Positions 8,679 through 18,053 of a stretch of 64,000 bases of DNA are shown one piece after another. The DNA comes from Pseudoalteromonas sp. A25. GTDB lineage: Bacteria; Pseudomonadota; Gammaproteobacteria; Enterobacterales; Alteromonadaceae. Positions within the stretch are counted from its first letter, which is position 1; every line of letters starts with the position of its first letter. The notes beneath the pieces are model-generated. The model searched no databases and was not told the DNA's origin. It worked only from the letters and a program-made list of their open reading frames with translations. Location of the stretch: the NCBI RefSeq assembly GCF_009176705.1, contig NZ_AP021846.1, positions 3,070,001 to 3,134,000 of the forward strand. Direction: 5' to 3'. Position numbers and translations under genes: made by a program.

Positions 8679-10298
8679 ATGACAAGACAGGCTTCTAAAA
8701 CCAGTATAAGGAAAGTGTTAATTAGCGCCGTAATGCTAGTTACAGCCCTGTGTCTTTCGTTATCGATTTCTATATCAACTTACCTTGATATCAAAGAGCA
8801 ACGACAGCTTATTATTAACAAACTTGATATGATCGCTGAAATCGTCTCATTCAACGCACAAATAACACTAATTTTTGAAGATAGAAAAACCGAAGAAAAA
8901 CGCTTAAAATCATTCAAAGCCGTTGATTTAGTTAAAAATATACATATTTACGACATTGACGATGTTACCAATAAGCCCGTCTTTTTCACCAGTTACAATG
9001 CCTCAAAGACCCCGCCCGTACCACTGAAAGTCAATAGTATTCAGGAACTAACAGAGCCGAGGATCACAGGCGACTACGTTGAGCTTATCAAGCCCGTCAT
9101 ATATGAAGATAAGATAGAAGGATACGTTTATATCCGGGGAGGCCTTGAGCGTTTAAATGAGTATATCAACACCAAAATTTTGGTGGATATCACATTGACG
9201 CTTTTCGTACTACTGTTAGTGCTACTTGTTGCAAGAGGAATACAACGCAGAATTGCAAGGCCAATTGAAGAGCTATCTATACTATTGCAAGATGTATCTA
9301 AAAATCATAACTATAGTACTAGAGCCTCTGGCAGCCACATTGAAGAAATAAACATTTTAGCCAGCAGCTTAAACGTTATGTTAACGCGCACTCAAAACCA
9401 GATTGAACGTCACCAAGCTGATAAGCTGGAAATAAAAAAGCTAAATCAAAGCCTAGAAGAGAAGGTAAATCAACGTACTATTGCACTTAGAGAAGCAAAC
9501 CAAGAGCTACTAAATACCTTAGAGCGAATGCATCAGTATCAAAACCAAATTGTTGAAAATGAAAAAATGGCTTCATTGGGGCAAATGGTTGCGGGGGTTG
9601 CCCATGAAGTTAATACACCAATTGGCTTAGGCGTAACTGGCTCAACGCTCTTACGAGACAAGCTAGCTGATATTAAAACATCTTTCGAACAAAAGAACTT
9701 AACATCGAAGCAGCTAGAGCGATTTATTAGCGACGGTATAGAAAACCTAGATTTAATATACCGAAACTTAAATCGAGCTGCAGATTTAATTTCTAGCTTT
9801 AAGCGGGTTGCTGTTAGTCAAGACCTGGAGATCAGCTCTGATGTTAATGTTGCCGTGCTTTTAGATAACATAATAAAAGCCATGAAGCCCGATCTTGCGA
9901 GTAAAAAACCAACAATAAACGTCGACTGTGAAGATGACTTGGTAATAAGCAGTAAAGCTGGGCCACTGCAACAAATATTTGAACAGCTCATATCTAATTC
10001 TTTGCTACACGGTTTCACTGATACAAAAGACAATGAAATAAACATAAAGATCGACACAAACAACGACCAACTTAATATCATTTACAGCGATAACGGCGGT
10101 GGCGTATCGAGCGCGATAAAAAAACGTATTTTTGACCCATTTGTTACTACAAGACGTGGGGAGGGTGGAAGCGGCCTCGGGATGCACTTAGTTTACAATT
10201 TAATCACCCAAGCATTACATGGCAACATATCACTCGATGAGAACTTCAATGAAGGGGCGCGATTTATTTTAACTTTACCACTTGGTGAGGTTAACTGA
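8679..10298 (+). CDS. Membrane sensor histidine kinase with CHASE8-like sensor and HAMP
   Basis: 539 residues. TM1 is ~12-33. The periplasmic/CHASE8-like segment is ~36-160, with the pattern FNAQITLIFEDRKTEEKRLK then KNIHIYD, like the CHASE8 sensor of YfiN-type proteins. TM2 is ~166-186, HAMP ~187-240, and a coiled coil ~240-295. The dimerisation/phosphoacceptor site is AGVAHEVNTPIG with His309. The ATPase domain has NSLLHGF (N box), DNGGGV (G1) and GEGGSGLGMHLV (G2). No receiver is fused and no dedicated response regulator adjoins it. The stop overlaps the start of the YfiR-like gene by 1 nt (TGATG), so the two are translationally coupled. Start ATG has AAGG upstream. Confidence 0.88.
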   Translation: MTRQASKTSIRKVLISAVMLVTALCLSLSISISTYLDIKEQRQLIINKLDMIAEIVSFNAQITLIFEDRKTEEKRLKSFKAVDLVKNIHIYDIDDVTNKPVFFTSYNASKTPPVPLKVNSIQELTEPRITGDYVELIKPVIYEDKIEGYVYIRGGLERLNEYINTKILVDITLTLFVLLLVLLVARGIQRRIARPIEELSILLQDVSKNHNYSTRASGSHIEEINILASSLNVMLTRTQNQIERHQADKLEIKKLNQSLEEKVNQRTIALREANQELLNTLERMHQYQNQIVENEKMASLGQMVAGVAHEVNTPIGLGVTGSTLLRDKLADIKTSFEQKNLTSKQLERFISDGIENLDLIYRNLNRAADLISSFKRVAVSQDLEISSDVNVAVLLDNIIKAMKPDLASKKPTINVDCEDDLVISSKAGPLQQIFEQLISNSLLHGFTDTKDNEINIKIDTNNDQLNIIYSDNGGGVSSAIKKRIFDPFVTTRRGEGGSGLGMHLVYNLITQALHGNISLDENFNEGARFILTLPLGEVN

Positions 10299-10813
10299 TG
10301 AAACGTTTATTATTCCTTATTATGTTAATTCCCACGATTTGTAATGCAAAATCGCCTGAGCAAGTGCGCTCAGCTTTTTTATATCAGATGGCTAAGTTTA
10401 TAGAGTTCCCTAATCAACAAACAAAAACATCAACTAAATTCTGTTTTTTAAATATAGATAATGGCCCAGGTTTAATATTGATGGGAAATAGAAATTTAAA
10501 AATTAGAAGTTTACCAATAGAAATAATTCAAATAAAAAAACCAAATGATTTAAGGGAACTTTCAGGGCAATGTGATATCACATACATTGATGAAAGTAAT
10601 GAAGATGATATACTTAAAGTTTGGATTAAAACAAACCCTTTAGATACGGTGTTTGTAGGGGAAAGTATTGAGTTTCTCGAAGGTGGAGGGGTAGCCTCTT
10701 TGGTCCAAGAAGGGAGTAAAATTCGGCTGTATATAAATAAGCAACAAGTTTCACAGCACAACTTTAAAGTGTTATCAAGATTGCTTGCCGTATCTAAGTT
10801 TCATCCAAATTAA
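10298..10813 (+). CDS. YfiR-like periplasmic regulator (DUF4154)
   Basis: 171 residues with a signal peptide (MKRLLFLIMLIPTICNA, cleavage near 17). The mature region opens with EQVRSAFLYQMAKFIEFPN, the family's Lys/Phe/Pro signature, and has two cysteines (~C49 in KFCFLNID, ~C92 in SGQCDITYI) at the spots expected for a structural disulfide, then VGESIEFLEGGGVASLV and IRLYINKQ. In Pseudomonas, YfiR holds the CHASE8 diguanylate cyclase YfiN inactive. Here it is coupled to a CHASE8-like kinase, so it probably regulates that kinase from the periplasm; this partner assignment is inferred. Confidence 0.85.
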   Translation: MKRLLFLIMLIPTICNAKSPEQVRSAFLYQMAKFIEFPNQQTKTSTKFCFLNIDNGPGLILMGNRNLKIRSLPIEIIQIKKPNDLRELSGQCDITYIDESNEDDILKVWIKTNPLDTVFVGESIEFLEGGGVASLVQEGSKIRLYINKQQVSQHNFKVLSRLLAVSKFHPN

Positions 10814-10920
10814 TTTTACTTGTTAACAATTAGATATACTCCTATAATCGTAAATATTCGGTTTTATTAGATAGTACCGAATTTCATGTAAATAATATAT
10901 TCCGAAAAGGTTAATTAATA

Positions 10921-11637
10921 ATGCAAACGCCAGTCATTCTGATTGTAGAGGATGAAGACGTAACTCGCCTGAACCTCGTTAGTTTATTTGAAGCGGAAGG
11001 TTACAAAGTTATCGAAGCCATTGATGGCGATGACATGCACGACAAACTGACAACGCATGACGATGTCAATCTTGTGGTTATGGATATCAATCTTCCGGGT
11101 AAAAACGGCTTGATTTTAGCTCGTGAATTACGCCAAAAGAGAAACATCGGTCTTATTTTCTTAACTGGACGTGACAACGATGTCGATCGTATTCTTGGTT
11201 TAGAGATAGGTGCTGATGACTACATCACAAAACCTTTTAACCCTCGCGAGCTGACTATCCGCGCACGCAATCTAATTTCTCGTACAGGCTCATCAGCAGA
11301 AGAGTCTTCAATCGATTCTAATGGCGTTATTACATTTAACGGTTGGGAATTAGATGAAAACAGTCGTTGTTTAACCTCTCCTGCAGGTGAAGCCAAACGC
11401 TTACCAAAAGGTGAGTACCGAGCTTTACGCCTGATGCTTGATTCTCCAGGGCGCATTTTTAGCCGTGAGCAGCTTATTAAGCATATGACCGGTCGAGAGC
11501 TTCGTGCTAATGACCGTACTGTAGATGTTACAATCCGTCGCATTCGTAAGCACTTTGAAAGTGACAGCAATACTTCCGAGCTAATTAGCACTATTCATGG
11601 AGAAGGCTATCGTTTTATAGGAAAAATTGATAGCTGA
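10921..11637 (+). CDS. arcA: Response regulator ArcA
   Basis: OmpR-family regulator that represses aerobic respiration genes when phosphorylated by ArcB. Receiver: acidic pair [11 protein letters not shown], phosphorylation site [12 protein letters not shown] (~Asp55), conserved Lys in [12 protein letters not shown]. The winged-helix DNA-binding domain begins near residue 140 ([13 protein letters not shown]) and contains [14 protein letters not shown] and [15 protein letters not shown]. 238 residues, as in E. coli. It converges with arcB; the two are unlinked in E. coli. An AT-rich 107-bp promoter region precedes it. Confidence 0.95.
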   Translation: MQTPVILIVEDEDVTRLNLVSLFEAEGYKVIEAIDGDDMHDKLTTHDDVNLVVMDINLPGKNGLILARELRQKRNIGLIFLTGRDNDVDRILGLEIGADDYITKPFNPRELTIRARNLISRTGSSAEESSIDSNGVITFNGWELDENSRCLTSPAGEAKRLPKGEYRALRLMLDSPGRIFSREQLIKHMTGRELRANDRTVDVTIRRIRKHFESDSNTSELISTIHGEGYRFIGKIDS

Positions 11638-11676
11638 AAAGTAAAAGGTTTCAGGGAGCTTTGCAATTATTGAACT

Positions 11677-11700
11677 AGGGGCTATTTAGCCCCTTTTTTA
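11677..11700 (+). terminator. Terminator between convergent arcA and arcB
   Basis: AGGGGCTA, TT, TAGCCCCT then six T on the plus strand. The T tract overlaps the arcB stop codon. On the minus strand the hairpin lacks a good T run. Confidence 0.85.
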
Positions 11701-14028
11701 TTTAACCTGTAACTGAGCGAGTAAGCCCAAAGCTTGCTCTAACAAAACGATACCGTCCGCTATTTTTAGCTCTAGTTCACTTATCCATGTTTCCAGCATG
11801 TTATGGTCCGTTTGATGGGCTTCTAACTCCATCTTTTTAGTATGTAGCTGTACTTGATGTAAACCAACCGACCCTGCTGCGCCTTTTAATTTATGCGCTA
11901 CAGACGCGTACTCATTAATGTCGTCATTACTCAGTGCTTGCCGTAACTCAGAGCAGTACTTAGGGTTAAGGGTTTTAAATAACGAAACACTGCGCTCAAA
12001 CGCATCACTTCCCATAGAGTCAATAAAGTCAGTAATGGTATCAATGTCTAGTTCTTGTTGTTGCTGCACACTAAACGTAATGCCCTCTAGGCACTCTTTT
12101 GCATTAGCCTGTTGTGCATCAATTCCAAATAGCTCAGCTAACATTTTATCTAAACGCGTTGTGTTTATTGGTTTCGCAAGTGCTCCTTGTATACTGATCC
12201 CTTCTAATTCTTGCTCAGCACTGCGTACGTTAGCGGTTAAGGCAACAATAGGTAGGTCGTCAAAGTGGCTGTCTGCACGTATTTCTCTTGCTACTTGATC
12301 ACCATTAATATCTGGCAACTGCATGTCTAGCAAAATAAGGTCTAACTCATCTTCCGTTGCAACAAGTGACAAAGCATCTTCACCAGTTTCAGCCCAAATA
12401 ACCTCATGCCCACGCTGTTCAAGTAAGTTAGTCGCAATCTCAGCATTTAACGGAACATCTTCTACCAATAGAATATATAGGCTTCGCCCTGCATAACTTT
12501 GCTGTTTTGGCGCATTGCACAAGGTCAACGGTATATCAACATCAAAACGACTTCCCTGCCCCTGTATACTGCTCACTCGAATGCTGCCTTTCATAGCAAG
12601 CACAAGTGCTTTGGTTACAGCAAGGCCAATACCAGAACCAATGGCATTACTTCCGGTTAAGTCTGGTGCTTTGTAATACATATCAAAAATTCGTTCTTGT
12701 TGATCACTTGGGATCCCAACGCCGGTATCTGTAATACTAATATTGAGCCATGGTCCTGACTCTCTATTTTCACGTTTACACTCCAATGTCACACTACCTC
12801 GGTGAGTAAATTTAACAGCGTTGTTAATTAAATTCCAAAGCACTTGTCTCAAACGGGTGGGATCTAACAAAGCGTAAACATCTAAGACACCTGAGCGGTT
12901 AATGGTAAACTCAAGTCCTTTTTGATCGGCTATCAAACCGGCAAAATTCACGACATCATTAATAAAATCAGACACATTAATGCTGTCGGTTGCTATGTCT
13001 AGCTGCTCACGGTCAATCTTATCTAAGTCGATAATGTCATTAAAAATATTGCCAAGTGTCTCAGCACTAGAAAAAATCGTGTTACACCAGCTTTTTTGCT
13101 GTTGCGAGAGCTCAGTATCCAAAAGCATACGCGTTAATCCAACGATACCATTTAAAGGTGTCCGTAATTCATGACTCAAAGTTGCAATAAACTTACCTTT
13201 GTCTTTATACGCTGTCTCAAGTGCTTGTTCGGCTTCTTTTCGGCTGGTGATATCTCGACCAAAAGCTAATAACCCTATGTACTTACCATCATCATTGATA
13301 AAAGGTAGCTTACGCATCTCAAACCAACGGTTTTCATCATTCACTGGATATTCAACATCTAAGGTAATGGGCTTGTGGGTTGTTGATACTTCGGTATCAG
13401 TGCGCAGCACTTCGGGTAAATAGCTTTGCGGATAAATCTGATCCACTGTACGCCCGATCAGCTCATCGCTGGGTTTACCAATCACTAACTCAAACATTTT
13501 GTTGCAGCCAGCAAACACACCATTTTCATCGCGGTAATAAAACAAGTCAGGAGATGAATCAACGATAGAACGCAGCAACATCCCTTGCTGAGCTAATTCT
13601 TGCTGTGTTTTTTTCCGCTCAGCTATTTCTTTACGTAACTCTTCAATGGCCCGATGCTTTGCATGCAACGCCATTTTACGCTCATCGATTTCATTGTTCA
13701 GTCGATTAATATTGTCTTTGAGTGTTTGGTTAAGAAGCTTTTCTTGTTGCGTTGCCGACTCTAAGTAACTCTTTGAGTCTTCCAATTGATGTATTGAGCG
13801 GATCATAATCGATATAAGGACTGGAGAAGTGACCGCAGAAAAAAACATCACGGCTAATACATCCACCATTTTTATCTCGCCCAGCGCAACATAATAAAAC
13901 ATGCAAGATAAAATCAACGCCACCAACAAGAGAAAGAAGTAGCACATAAAGCTGGCGGGCTTTGCGCCATATTTACTGACTAGATTAGCTAATACACGGG
14001 CCCAAGGACCAAAAGAAGATTCTGTCAT
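11698..14028 (-). CDS. arcB: Tripartite sensor kinase ArcB
   Basis: Quinone-redox-sensing hybrid kinase that phosphorylates ArcA. Counting from a GTG at 14037: two N-terminal membrane helices (~29-52, 57-80), a linker coiled coil (~85-155), PAS (~152-268), HisKA with FIATLSHELRTPLNGIVGL (His289), and HATPase with WNLINNAVKF, DTGVGIP, GSGIGLAV. These are followed by a receiver with LILLDMQLPDINGD (Asp571) and an HPt with ASVAHKLKGAAGSVGL (His715). All relay residues are intact. I list the ATG at 14028 as start; the in-frame GTG at 14037 is equally possible. Confidence 0.95.
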   Translation of the reverse strand: MTESSFGPWARVLANLVSKYGAKPASFMCYFFLLLVALILSCMFYYVALGEIKMVDVLAVMFFSAVTSPVLISIMIRSIHQLEDSKSYLESATQQEKLLNQTLKDNINRLNNEIDERKMALHAKHRAIEELRKEIAERKKTQQELAQQGMLLRSIVDSSPDLFYYRDENGVFAGCNKMFELVIGKPSDELIGRTVDQIYPQSYLPEVLRTDTEVSTTHKPITLDVEYPVNDENRWFEMRKLPFINDDGKYIGLLAFGRDITSRKEAEQALETAYKDKGKFIATLSHELRTPLNGIVGLTRMLLDTELSQQQKSWCNTIFSSAETLGNIFNDIIDLDKIDREQLDIATDSINVSDFINDVVNFAGLIADQKGLEFTINRSGVLDVYALLDPTRLRQVLWNLINNAVKFTHRGSVTLECKRENRESGPWLNISITDTGVGIPSDQQERIFDMYYKAPDLTGSNAIGSGIGLAVTKALVLAMKGSIRVSSIQGQGSRFDVDIPLTLCNAPKQQSYAGRSLYILLVEDVPLNAEIATNLLEQRGHEVIWAETGEDALSLVATEDELDLILLDMQLPDINGDQVAREIRADSHFDDLPIVALTANVRSAEQELEGISIQGALAKPINTTRLDKMLAELFGIDAQQANAKECLEGITFSVQQQQELDIDTITDFIDSMGSDAFERSVSLFKTLNPKYCSELRQALSNDDINEYASVAHKLKGAAGSVGLHQVQLHTKKMELEAHQTDHNMLETWISELELKIADGIVLLEQALGLLAQLQVK

Positions 14029-14239
14029 AGTAACCACATACCCTATTTATCCGCATATTATACGCAAGCAGCACCAAGATGCGAATTATCCTTTTTATTA
14101 ATGTTGATGCAATTAAAACCGTAATAACTTATGCACAAATCCCGATTTTCTGTATCGTAAAAGCAGTTCTTGTGAGGACAACTCGCTCGATTATAGTGTA
14201 ATATGCCCGCTTTTAATTGTCGTGACTATGAGGGTTTAG

Positions 14240-15160
14240 ATGCAAACCATAATGCCAGATATTGCTGACACAGCTGAAGCCTTGCAAACCGGAACTTTAG
14301 ATTGGGTCGGAATGGGCAACATTGAATTACCCCTATTATTTTCAAGTAAAGGACTAGCCGACACCACAGTCACTGCCAAAGCTGACGCCTTTGTAAACTT
14401 GCATAATGAACAAGCCAAAGGCATTCATATGTCTCGCTTATTTTTGGCATTAGACACTTTGTCATGTGAACAAACTCTAACACCAACCACATTAAAGCAT
14501 GTTTTAGAGCGCTTTGTTGCCAGTCATGAAGGACTCAGTAATGCAGCCAAAGTGGCCATTCATTTTGAATTACCACTACGTCGTCCTTCTTTATTGAGTG
14601 GTAAACAAGGGTGGAAAAACTACCCTGTGACAATTACCGCCAGTGTAACAGACAACCAGTATCTGCTAGAGGTTGCCGTTGATGTAACTTACTCGTCAAC
14701 GTGTCCTTGTTCAGCCGCCTTAGCCAGGCAGCTAATTCAAAAGGCCTTTTCTGAGCAGTTTGCGCAACAGCAGCTGAGCTTTGAAGACGTTCACAACTGG
14801 CTAGGGAGCACTCAAGGCATTGTCGCAACTCCCCACTCCCAGCGCAGCGTCGCTAATATAAAAGTGAAACTACCTTGTGATAGTCAAGAGTTTGACATCG
14901 TCGCAATTATAAATAGTGTTGAGAATGAACTTAAGACACCTGTGCAAGCGGCAGTAAAGCGCGAAGATGAGCAAGAATTTGCCAGATTAAATGGCCAAAA
15001 CCTGATGTTCTGTGAAGATGCAGCAAGAAAACTTAAAGCGCTATTTGAAATGTCGTACTACCAAGATTATTACATTAAAATTAATCACTACGAGTCATTA
15101 CATGCGCATGACGCTGTCGCCTATGCCGTAAAAGGAGTACCTAACGGTTATAAAATATAA
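14240..15160 (+). CDS. folE2: GTP cyclohydrolase FolE2 (type IB)
   Basis: Catalyses the first step of folate synthesis, GTP to 7,8-dihydroneopterin triphosphate, with metals other than zinc. The start has MPDIADTAEA and the signature LDWVGMGNIELPLLF; YSSTCPCSAALARQL carries the catalytic cysteine, and HSQRSVANIKV and FCEDAARKLK are also family motifs. 306 residues is normal. It stands alone, divergent from arcB. An ATTATAGTGTAAT stretch at 14193-14205 could be a -10 or a weak operator; I do not claim a Zur site. FolE2 often backs up zinc-dependent FolE, which is not in this window. Confidence 0.93.
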   Translation: MQTIMPDIADTAEALQTGTLDWVGMGNIELPLLFSSKGLADTTVTAKADAFVNLHNEQAKGIHMSRLFLALDTLSCEQTLTPTTLKHVLERFVASHEGLSNAAKVAIHFELPLRRPSLLSGKQGWKNYPVTITASVTDNQYLLEVAVDVTYSSTCPCSAALARQLIQKAFSEQFAQQQLSFEDVHNWLGSTQGIVATPHSQRSVANIKVKLPCDSQEFDIVAIINSVENELKTPVQAAVKREDEQEFARLNGQNLMFCEDAARKLKALFEMSYYQDYYIKINHYESLHAHDAVAYAVKGVPNGYKI

Positions 15161-15239
15161 ATCTTGTCCATAAATCTCTTTTTCGGCACAACAATTGCTT
15201 ACATAACTGTAAATTGTCAAATTGTCGTTGGAGTGTTTT

Positions 15240-15830
15240 ATGGAATTTGCTTTATTGTCAATATTAGCTCTGGTGGTTATCGCTTCTGTCGTTGTCGCTA
15301 AATATACCGACGCTGGTGGTAACCCCTATCCATTTAACAAAAAAGAATCTGTTTTTAGCAATGTAGAAGCTTCGTTTCTCACTTTATTAGAACGAGCTGT
15401 AGGCGATAGATTCAAGATAGTGAGTCGCGTAAAGCTTATTGACTTGATTGAATGTAAACCAGGCCTGTCTGATAAAGCCCGCAGAGCGGCTTTAATCAAA
15501 GCGAAAAACAAACAGCTTGATTATGTATTAGTTGATAAAGATACCTTGAAAATTATGGCAGCCGTAGACTTGGTCAATAACTCCAATAAAAGTGGTCACA
15601 AAGCTCAGCGTGACTGGTTCGTAAGTGGAGCGCTTGAGTCTGCTGGGATCCCGCACATTAGAATGAAAGTCAAAGCAGGCTATAAATCTTCAGAAGTACG
15701 CAGTGCAATTTTGTTTAAACTAGGTAAAACTGCTAAAACACCTACAAGAACACGAAATCGCACCGAGAAACCTGCAGTGCTTTCCCCTTCTCAAGCCAAG
15801 GCTCATTCAACTCAGCTAGCAGAGATATAA
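15240..15830 (+). CDS. DUF2726 domain protein, membrane-anchored
   Basis: 196 residues from the ATG at 15240, which follows TTGGAGTGTTTT. One N-terminal membrane helix (~3-22) is followed by a DUF2726-type domain. That domain has a NKKESVFSNVEASFLTLLER motif, FKIVSRVKLIDLIECKPG, QLDYVLVDKDTLKIMAAVDL and SGALESAGIPHIRMKVKAGY, ending in a basic, proline/serine tail. DUF2726 resembles restriction-endonuclease-like folds (the D...VDL segment), but its role is unknown. The gene stands alone. Confidence 0.8.
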   Translation: MEFALLSILALVVIASVVVAKYTDAGGNPYPFNKKESVFSNVEASFLTLLERAVGDRFKIVSRVKLIDLIECKPGLSDKARRAALIKAKNKQLDYVLVDKDTLKIMAAVDLVNNSNKSGHKAQRDWFVSGALESAGIPHIRMKVKAGYKSSEVRSAILFKLGKTAKTPTRTRNRTEKPAVLSPSQAKAHSTQLAEI

Positions 15831-15850
15831 TTAAGTATATTCATTTCTAT

Positions 15851-15871
15851 AAGCAGGCTTTAAGCCTGCTT
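15851..15871 (+). terminator. Hairpin after the DUF2726 gene
   Basis: AAGCAGGCTT, T, AAGCCTGCTT is a perfect 10-bp stem 20 bp past the stop. The sequence then runs directly into the repeat element, which may have replaced the original T tract. Confidence 0.6.
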
Positions 15872-16230
15872 ATACCAATTGCATTAAATTGGTGATCAGA
15901 TATTGCGACAGATAAATGGCTTAGTAACAAGGCAAATATTTCGCTATGTAGTTATTCTACATGAGAAATATTTAACGCAGTTAATGAGTTATTTAACCTC
16001 AGCTGCGGATAAGAGTTTTGATAGCTCAGAAGAGAGACATTGCAACCCCTTCAATATCCAATGACGATATTTCGCTCACTATCAAGGCATTTTCGTGAAG
16101 TAATAGCGAGCTATTACAAATGAAAATAACGAAGAGAGTGAGTGAAATAGCTTTATTGGGCAAATTCTCTTATGTGCAGCTGAGGTTATTTAGCTCGCTA
16201 GAATGATCAATGTATTAATAAAATTGGTAT
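15872..16230. repeat. Nested palindromic intergenic repeat element (~359 bp)
   Basis: Ends are perfect 9-bp inverted repeats (ATACCAATT at 15872-15880, AATTGGTAT at 16222-16230), followed inward by TGATCA on each side (15893-15898 and 16204-16209). Further in lie AACCTCAGCTGC and GCAGCTGAGGTT, each flanked by ATAAGAG/CTCTTAT. The core is a long imperfect stem (TATTTCGCTCACT against AGTGAGTGAAATA) ending at GTAATAGC, GA, GCTATTAC at 16100-16117. The left arm has an extra small hairpin (GTAGTTATTCTAC). No ORF is present. It looks like a MITE or large REP-type element of the kind scattered between genes in Alteromonadales. Confidence 0.75.
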
Positions 16231-16318
16231 TATTTCGTTCACAACTTAAGCTAATGAAATTCGCATTTGTGGCTTGCTCAGGTATACTACGAAGCAAGTT
16301 TTTTTAGGAATTTATATC

Positions 16319-17026
16319 ATGAAAATCGGTATTATAGGCGCAATGGAACCTGAAGTTGCCATCTTGCGCGAGGCAATCCAAAACAAACAACAGTTAACCA
16401 AAGGTGGCTTCACTTTTTACACAGGTGAGTTGGCAGGTCACACCGTTACTCTTGTGCAGTCAGGTATTGGTAAAGTAGCAGCAACCGTTGCGACAACCTT
16501 GCTAATAGATAACTTCGCACCAGATTGTGTGATTAATACCGGTTCTGCTGGTGGCTTTGAACCAAGTTTAAATGTTGGTGATGTGGTGATCTCTGACGAA
16601 GTTAAACACCATGACGTTGACGTAACAGCATTTGGTTATGAAATCGGACAAGTACCTCAAATGCCAGCTGGCTTTAAAGCGCATCCAGCATTAATTGAAG
16701 CTGCTAAGCAAAGTGTTGCTAGCTTGGCAGATAAACAAACTATGGTAGGTTTAATTTGTACTGGCGACTCATTTATGTGCGATCCGGTGCGTATAGAAAA
16801 AGCACGTGCAGATTTCCCAACAATGTTAGCTGTTGAAATGGAAGGTGCTGCAATCGCCCAAGCGTGTTACGTACTTGAGACGCCATTTGTTGTTATTCGT
16901 TCTTTATCTGATATCGCGGGTAAAGAGTCTCCACAATCTTTTGAAGAGTATCTAGAAGTTGCGTCTATAAACTCTTCTAAGTTAGTCATCGCGCTACTTG
17001 AAAAGTTAGTGGATACAAAGCTGTAA
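16319..17026 (+). CDS. mtnN: 5'-methylthioadenosine/S-adenosylhomocysteine nucleosidase
   Basis: Cleaves adenine from MTA, SAH and 5'-deoxyadenosine, recycling SAM by-products and feeding AI-2 synthesis. Motifs: [66 protein letters not shown], and [14 protein letters not shown], where the Glu contacts ribose, with the catalytic Asp in SLSDIAG. The ATG at 16319 gives 235 residues (E. coli 232). The CbiB-like gene begins 1 nt after its stop, so the two form an operon. Confidence 0.96.
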   Translation: MKIGIIGAMEPEVAILREAIQNKQQLTKGGFTFYTGELAGHTVTLVQSGIGKVAATVATTLLIDNFAPDCVINTGSAGGFEPSLNVGDVVISDEVKHHDVDVTAFGYEIGQVPQMPAGFKAHPALIEAAKQSVASLADKQTMVGLICTGDSFMCDPVRIEKARADFPTMLAVEMEGAAIAQACYVLETPFVVIRSLSDIAGKESPQSFEEYLEVASINSSKLVIALLEKLVDTKL

Positions 17027-17027
17027 T

Positions 17028-17990
17028 ATGCTTTTAGAGTTAATGCAAGCCCAACAGGGCTTGCTCATATTCACTTTATCTCTAGCTGCAGCACATTTTG
17101 TTCCACTACTAAACAGCTACCATCCAAACACCATCTTAGCGTTGGTTTTTAAAGCCATTGCAAAGCGAGTGTATCAAAGCACATCACCTGCGGGATACCA
17201 GTACTTAAGTGGGACCCTAGCGTTTTTATTGCCATCATTAACTGTCATCATTTTATGTTTTTCAATTGCACAATTTGCTTACTACCCTACCTGGTTAGGA
17301 GGGCTTGTGCTTTATTTGTGCTTAGATACAAGAATAACGACTAGAGCAAAACGCATAGCCACGTTACTTAAACAAGGGCAAAAATCAACCGCTCGACAAC
17401 TACTTAGTAATATTGTTGCCCGAGATGTCAGCAAGTTATCTAGCGTGGGGATCAGTAAAGCCTGTATAGACAGCACATGCTTACGTACAGTAAGGCATTA
17501 TTATTTAATCATCTTATTCTACTTGCTGTTGGGCCCTCTTTTTGCGCTAGCATATAAACTTTTGCTGATATGCGATCAAGCATGGCGCAAAGATATAAAA
17601 CCCAATAGCCGGTTTATGAGCGTTTTAAAAAATACAATTTATGTTGTTGAGTGGCTACCACTGCGAGCTTTTGTATTCCTAATGGCAATGCCATTACACC
17701 TTAAAAAAGTGATTCACTACCTGAGACATTATGCCCGATACTTTTATCAAAAGAATAGTGGCTGGGTTTTGTCATTCTTTGCAGCCAACCTCAAAGTCCA
17801 GCTAGGGGGTCCGTGCTTTTATTTAGACCAACGTTTTGAGAAAATGCGGGTCGGTGTTGAAAGACACCCAGAACCCGCTGATATTGATGCCATGCTCACC
17901 CTACTAGATCGTATCAGAGCATTTTTCTTTTTATTATTATTACTTTGCTGGCTAGCCTTCACCTTAGGTGGCACCCTTTTTAAGATGTAA
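17028..17990 (+). CDS. Divergent CbiB/CobD-family membrane protein
   Basis: 320 residues with several hydrophobic helices (~10-28, 60-100, 165-190, 215-235, 300-317). The segment IVARDVSKLSSVGISKACID, then PLFALAYKLLLICDQAWR, follows adenosylcobinamide-phosphate synthase (CbiB). However, the family's EN, D-G and DD-near-PAR residues are replaced (for example IDSTCLRTVRHYY and VVEWLPLRAF). No other cobalamin gene is nearby. It is operonic with mtnN, a link I recall also from vibrios. It is probably not a standard cobalamin enzyme; the function is unknown. Confidence 0.7.
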   Translation: MLLELMQAQQGLLIFTLSLAAAHFVPLLNSYHPNTILALVFKAIAKRVYQSTSPAGYQYLSGTLAFLLPSLTVIILCFSIAQFAYYPTWLGGLVLYLCLDTRITTRAKRIATLLKQGQKSTARQLLSNIVARDVSKLSSVGISKACIDSTCLRTVRHYYLIILFYLLLGPLFALAYKLLLICDQAWRKDIKPNSRFMSVLKNTIYVVEWLPLRAFVFLMAMPLHLKKVIHYLRHYARYFYQKNSGWVLSFFAANLKVQLGGPCFYLDQRFEKMRVGVERHPEPADIDAMLTLLDRIRAFFFLLLLLCWLAFTLGGTLFKM

Positions 17991-18002
17991 TGCAAAAAAC
18001 AA

Positions 18003-18026
18003 AAAGCCAGCAAATATGCTGGCTTT
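18003..18026. terminator. Bidirectional terminator between the CbiB-like gene and tyrS
   Basis: AAAGCCAGC, AAATAT loop, GCTGGCTTT: a perfect 9-bp stem between convergent genes. The minus strand has the better T run (TTTTTG after the stem). Confidence 0.85.
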
Positions 18027-18053
18027 AGTTTACTTGCCGTATTATGGCACCTA

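Noticed and set aside
14185..14215. Possible Zur box upstream of folE2
   Set aside because: The ATTA/TAAT dyad is short and reads equally well as a -10 region.
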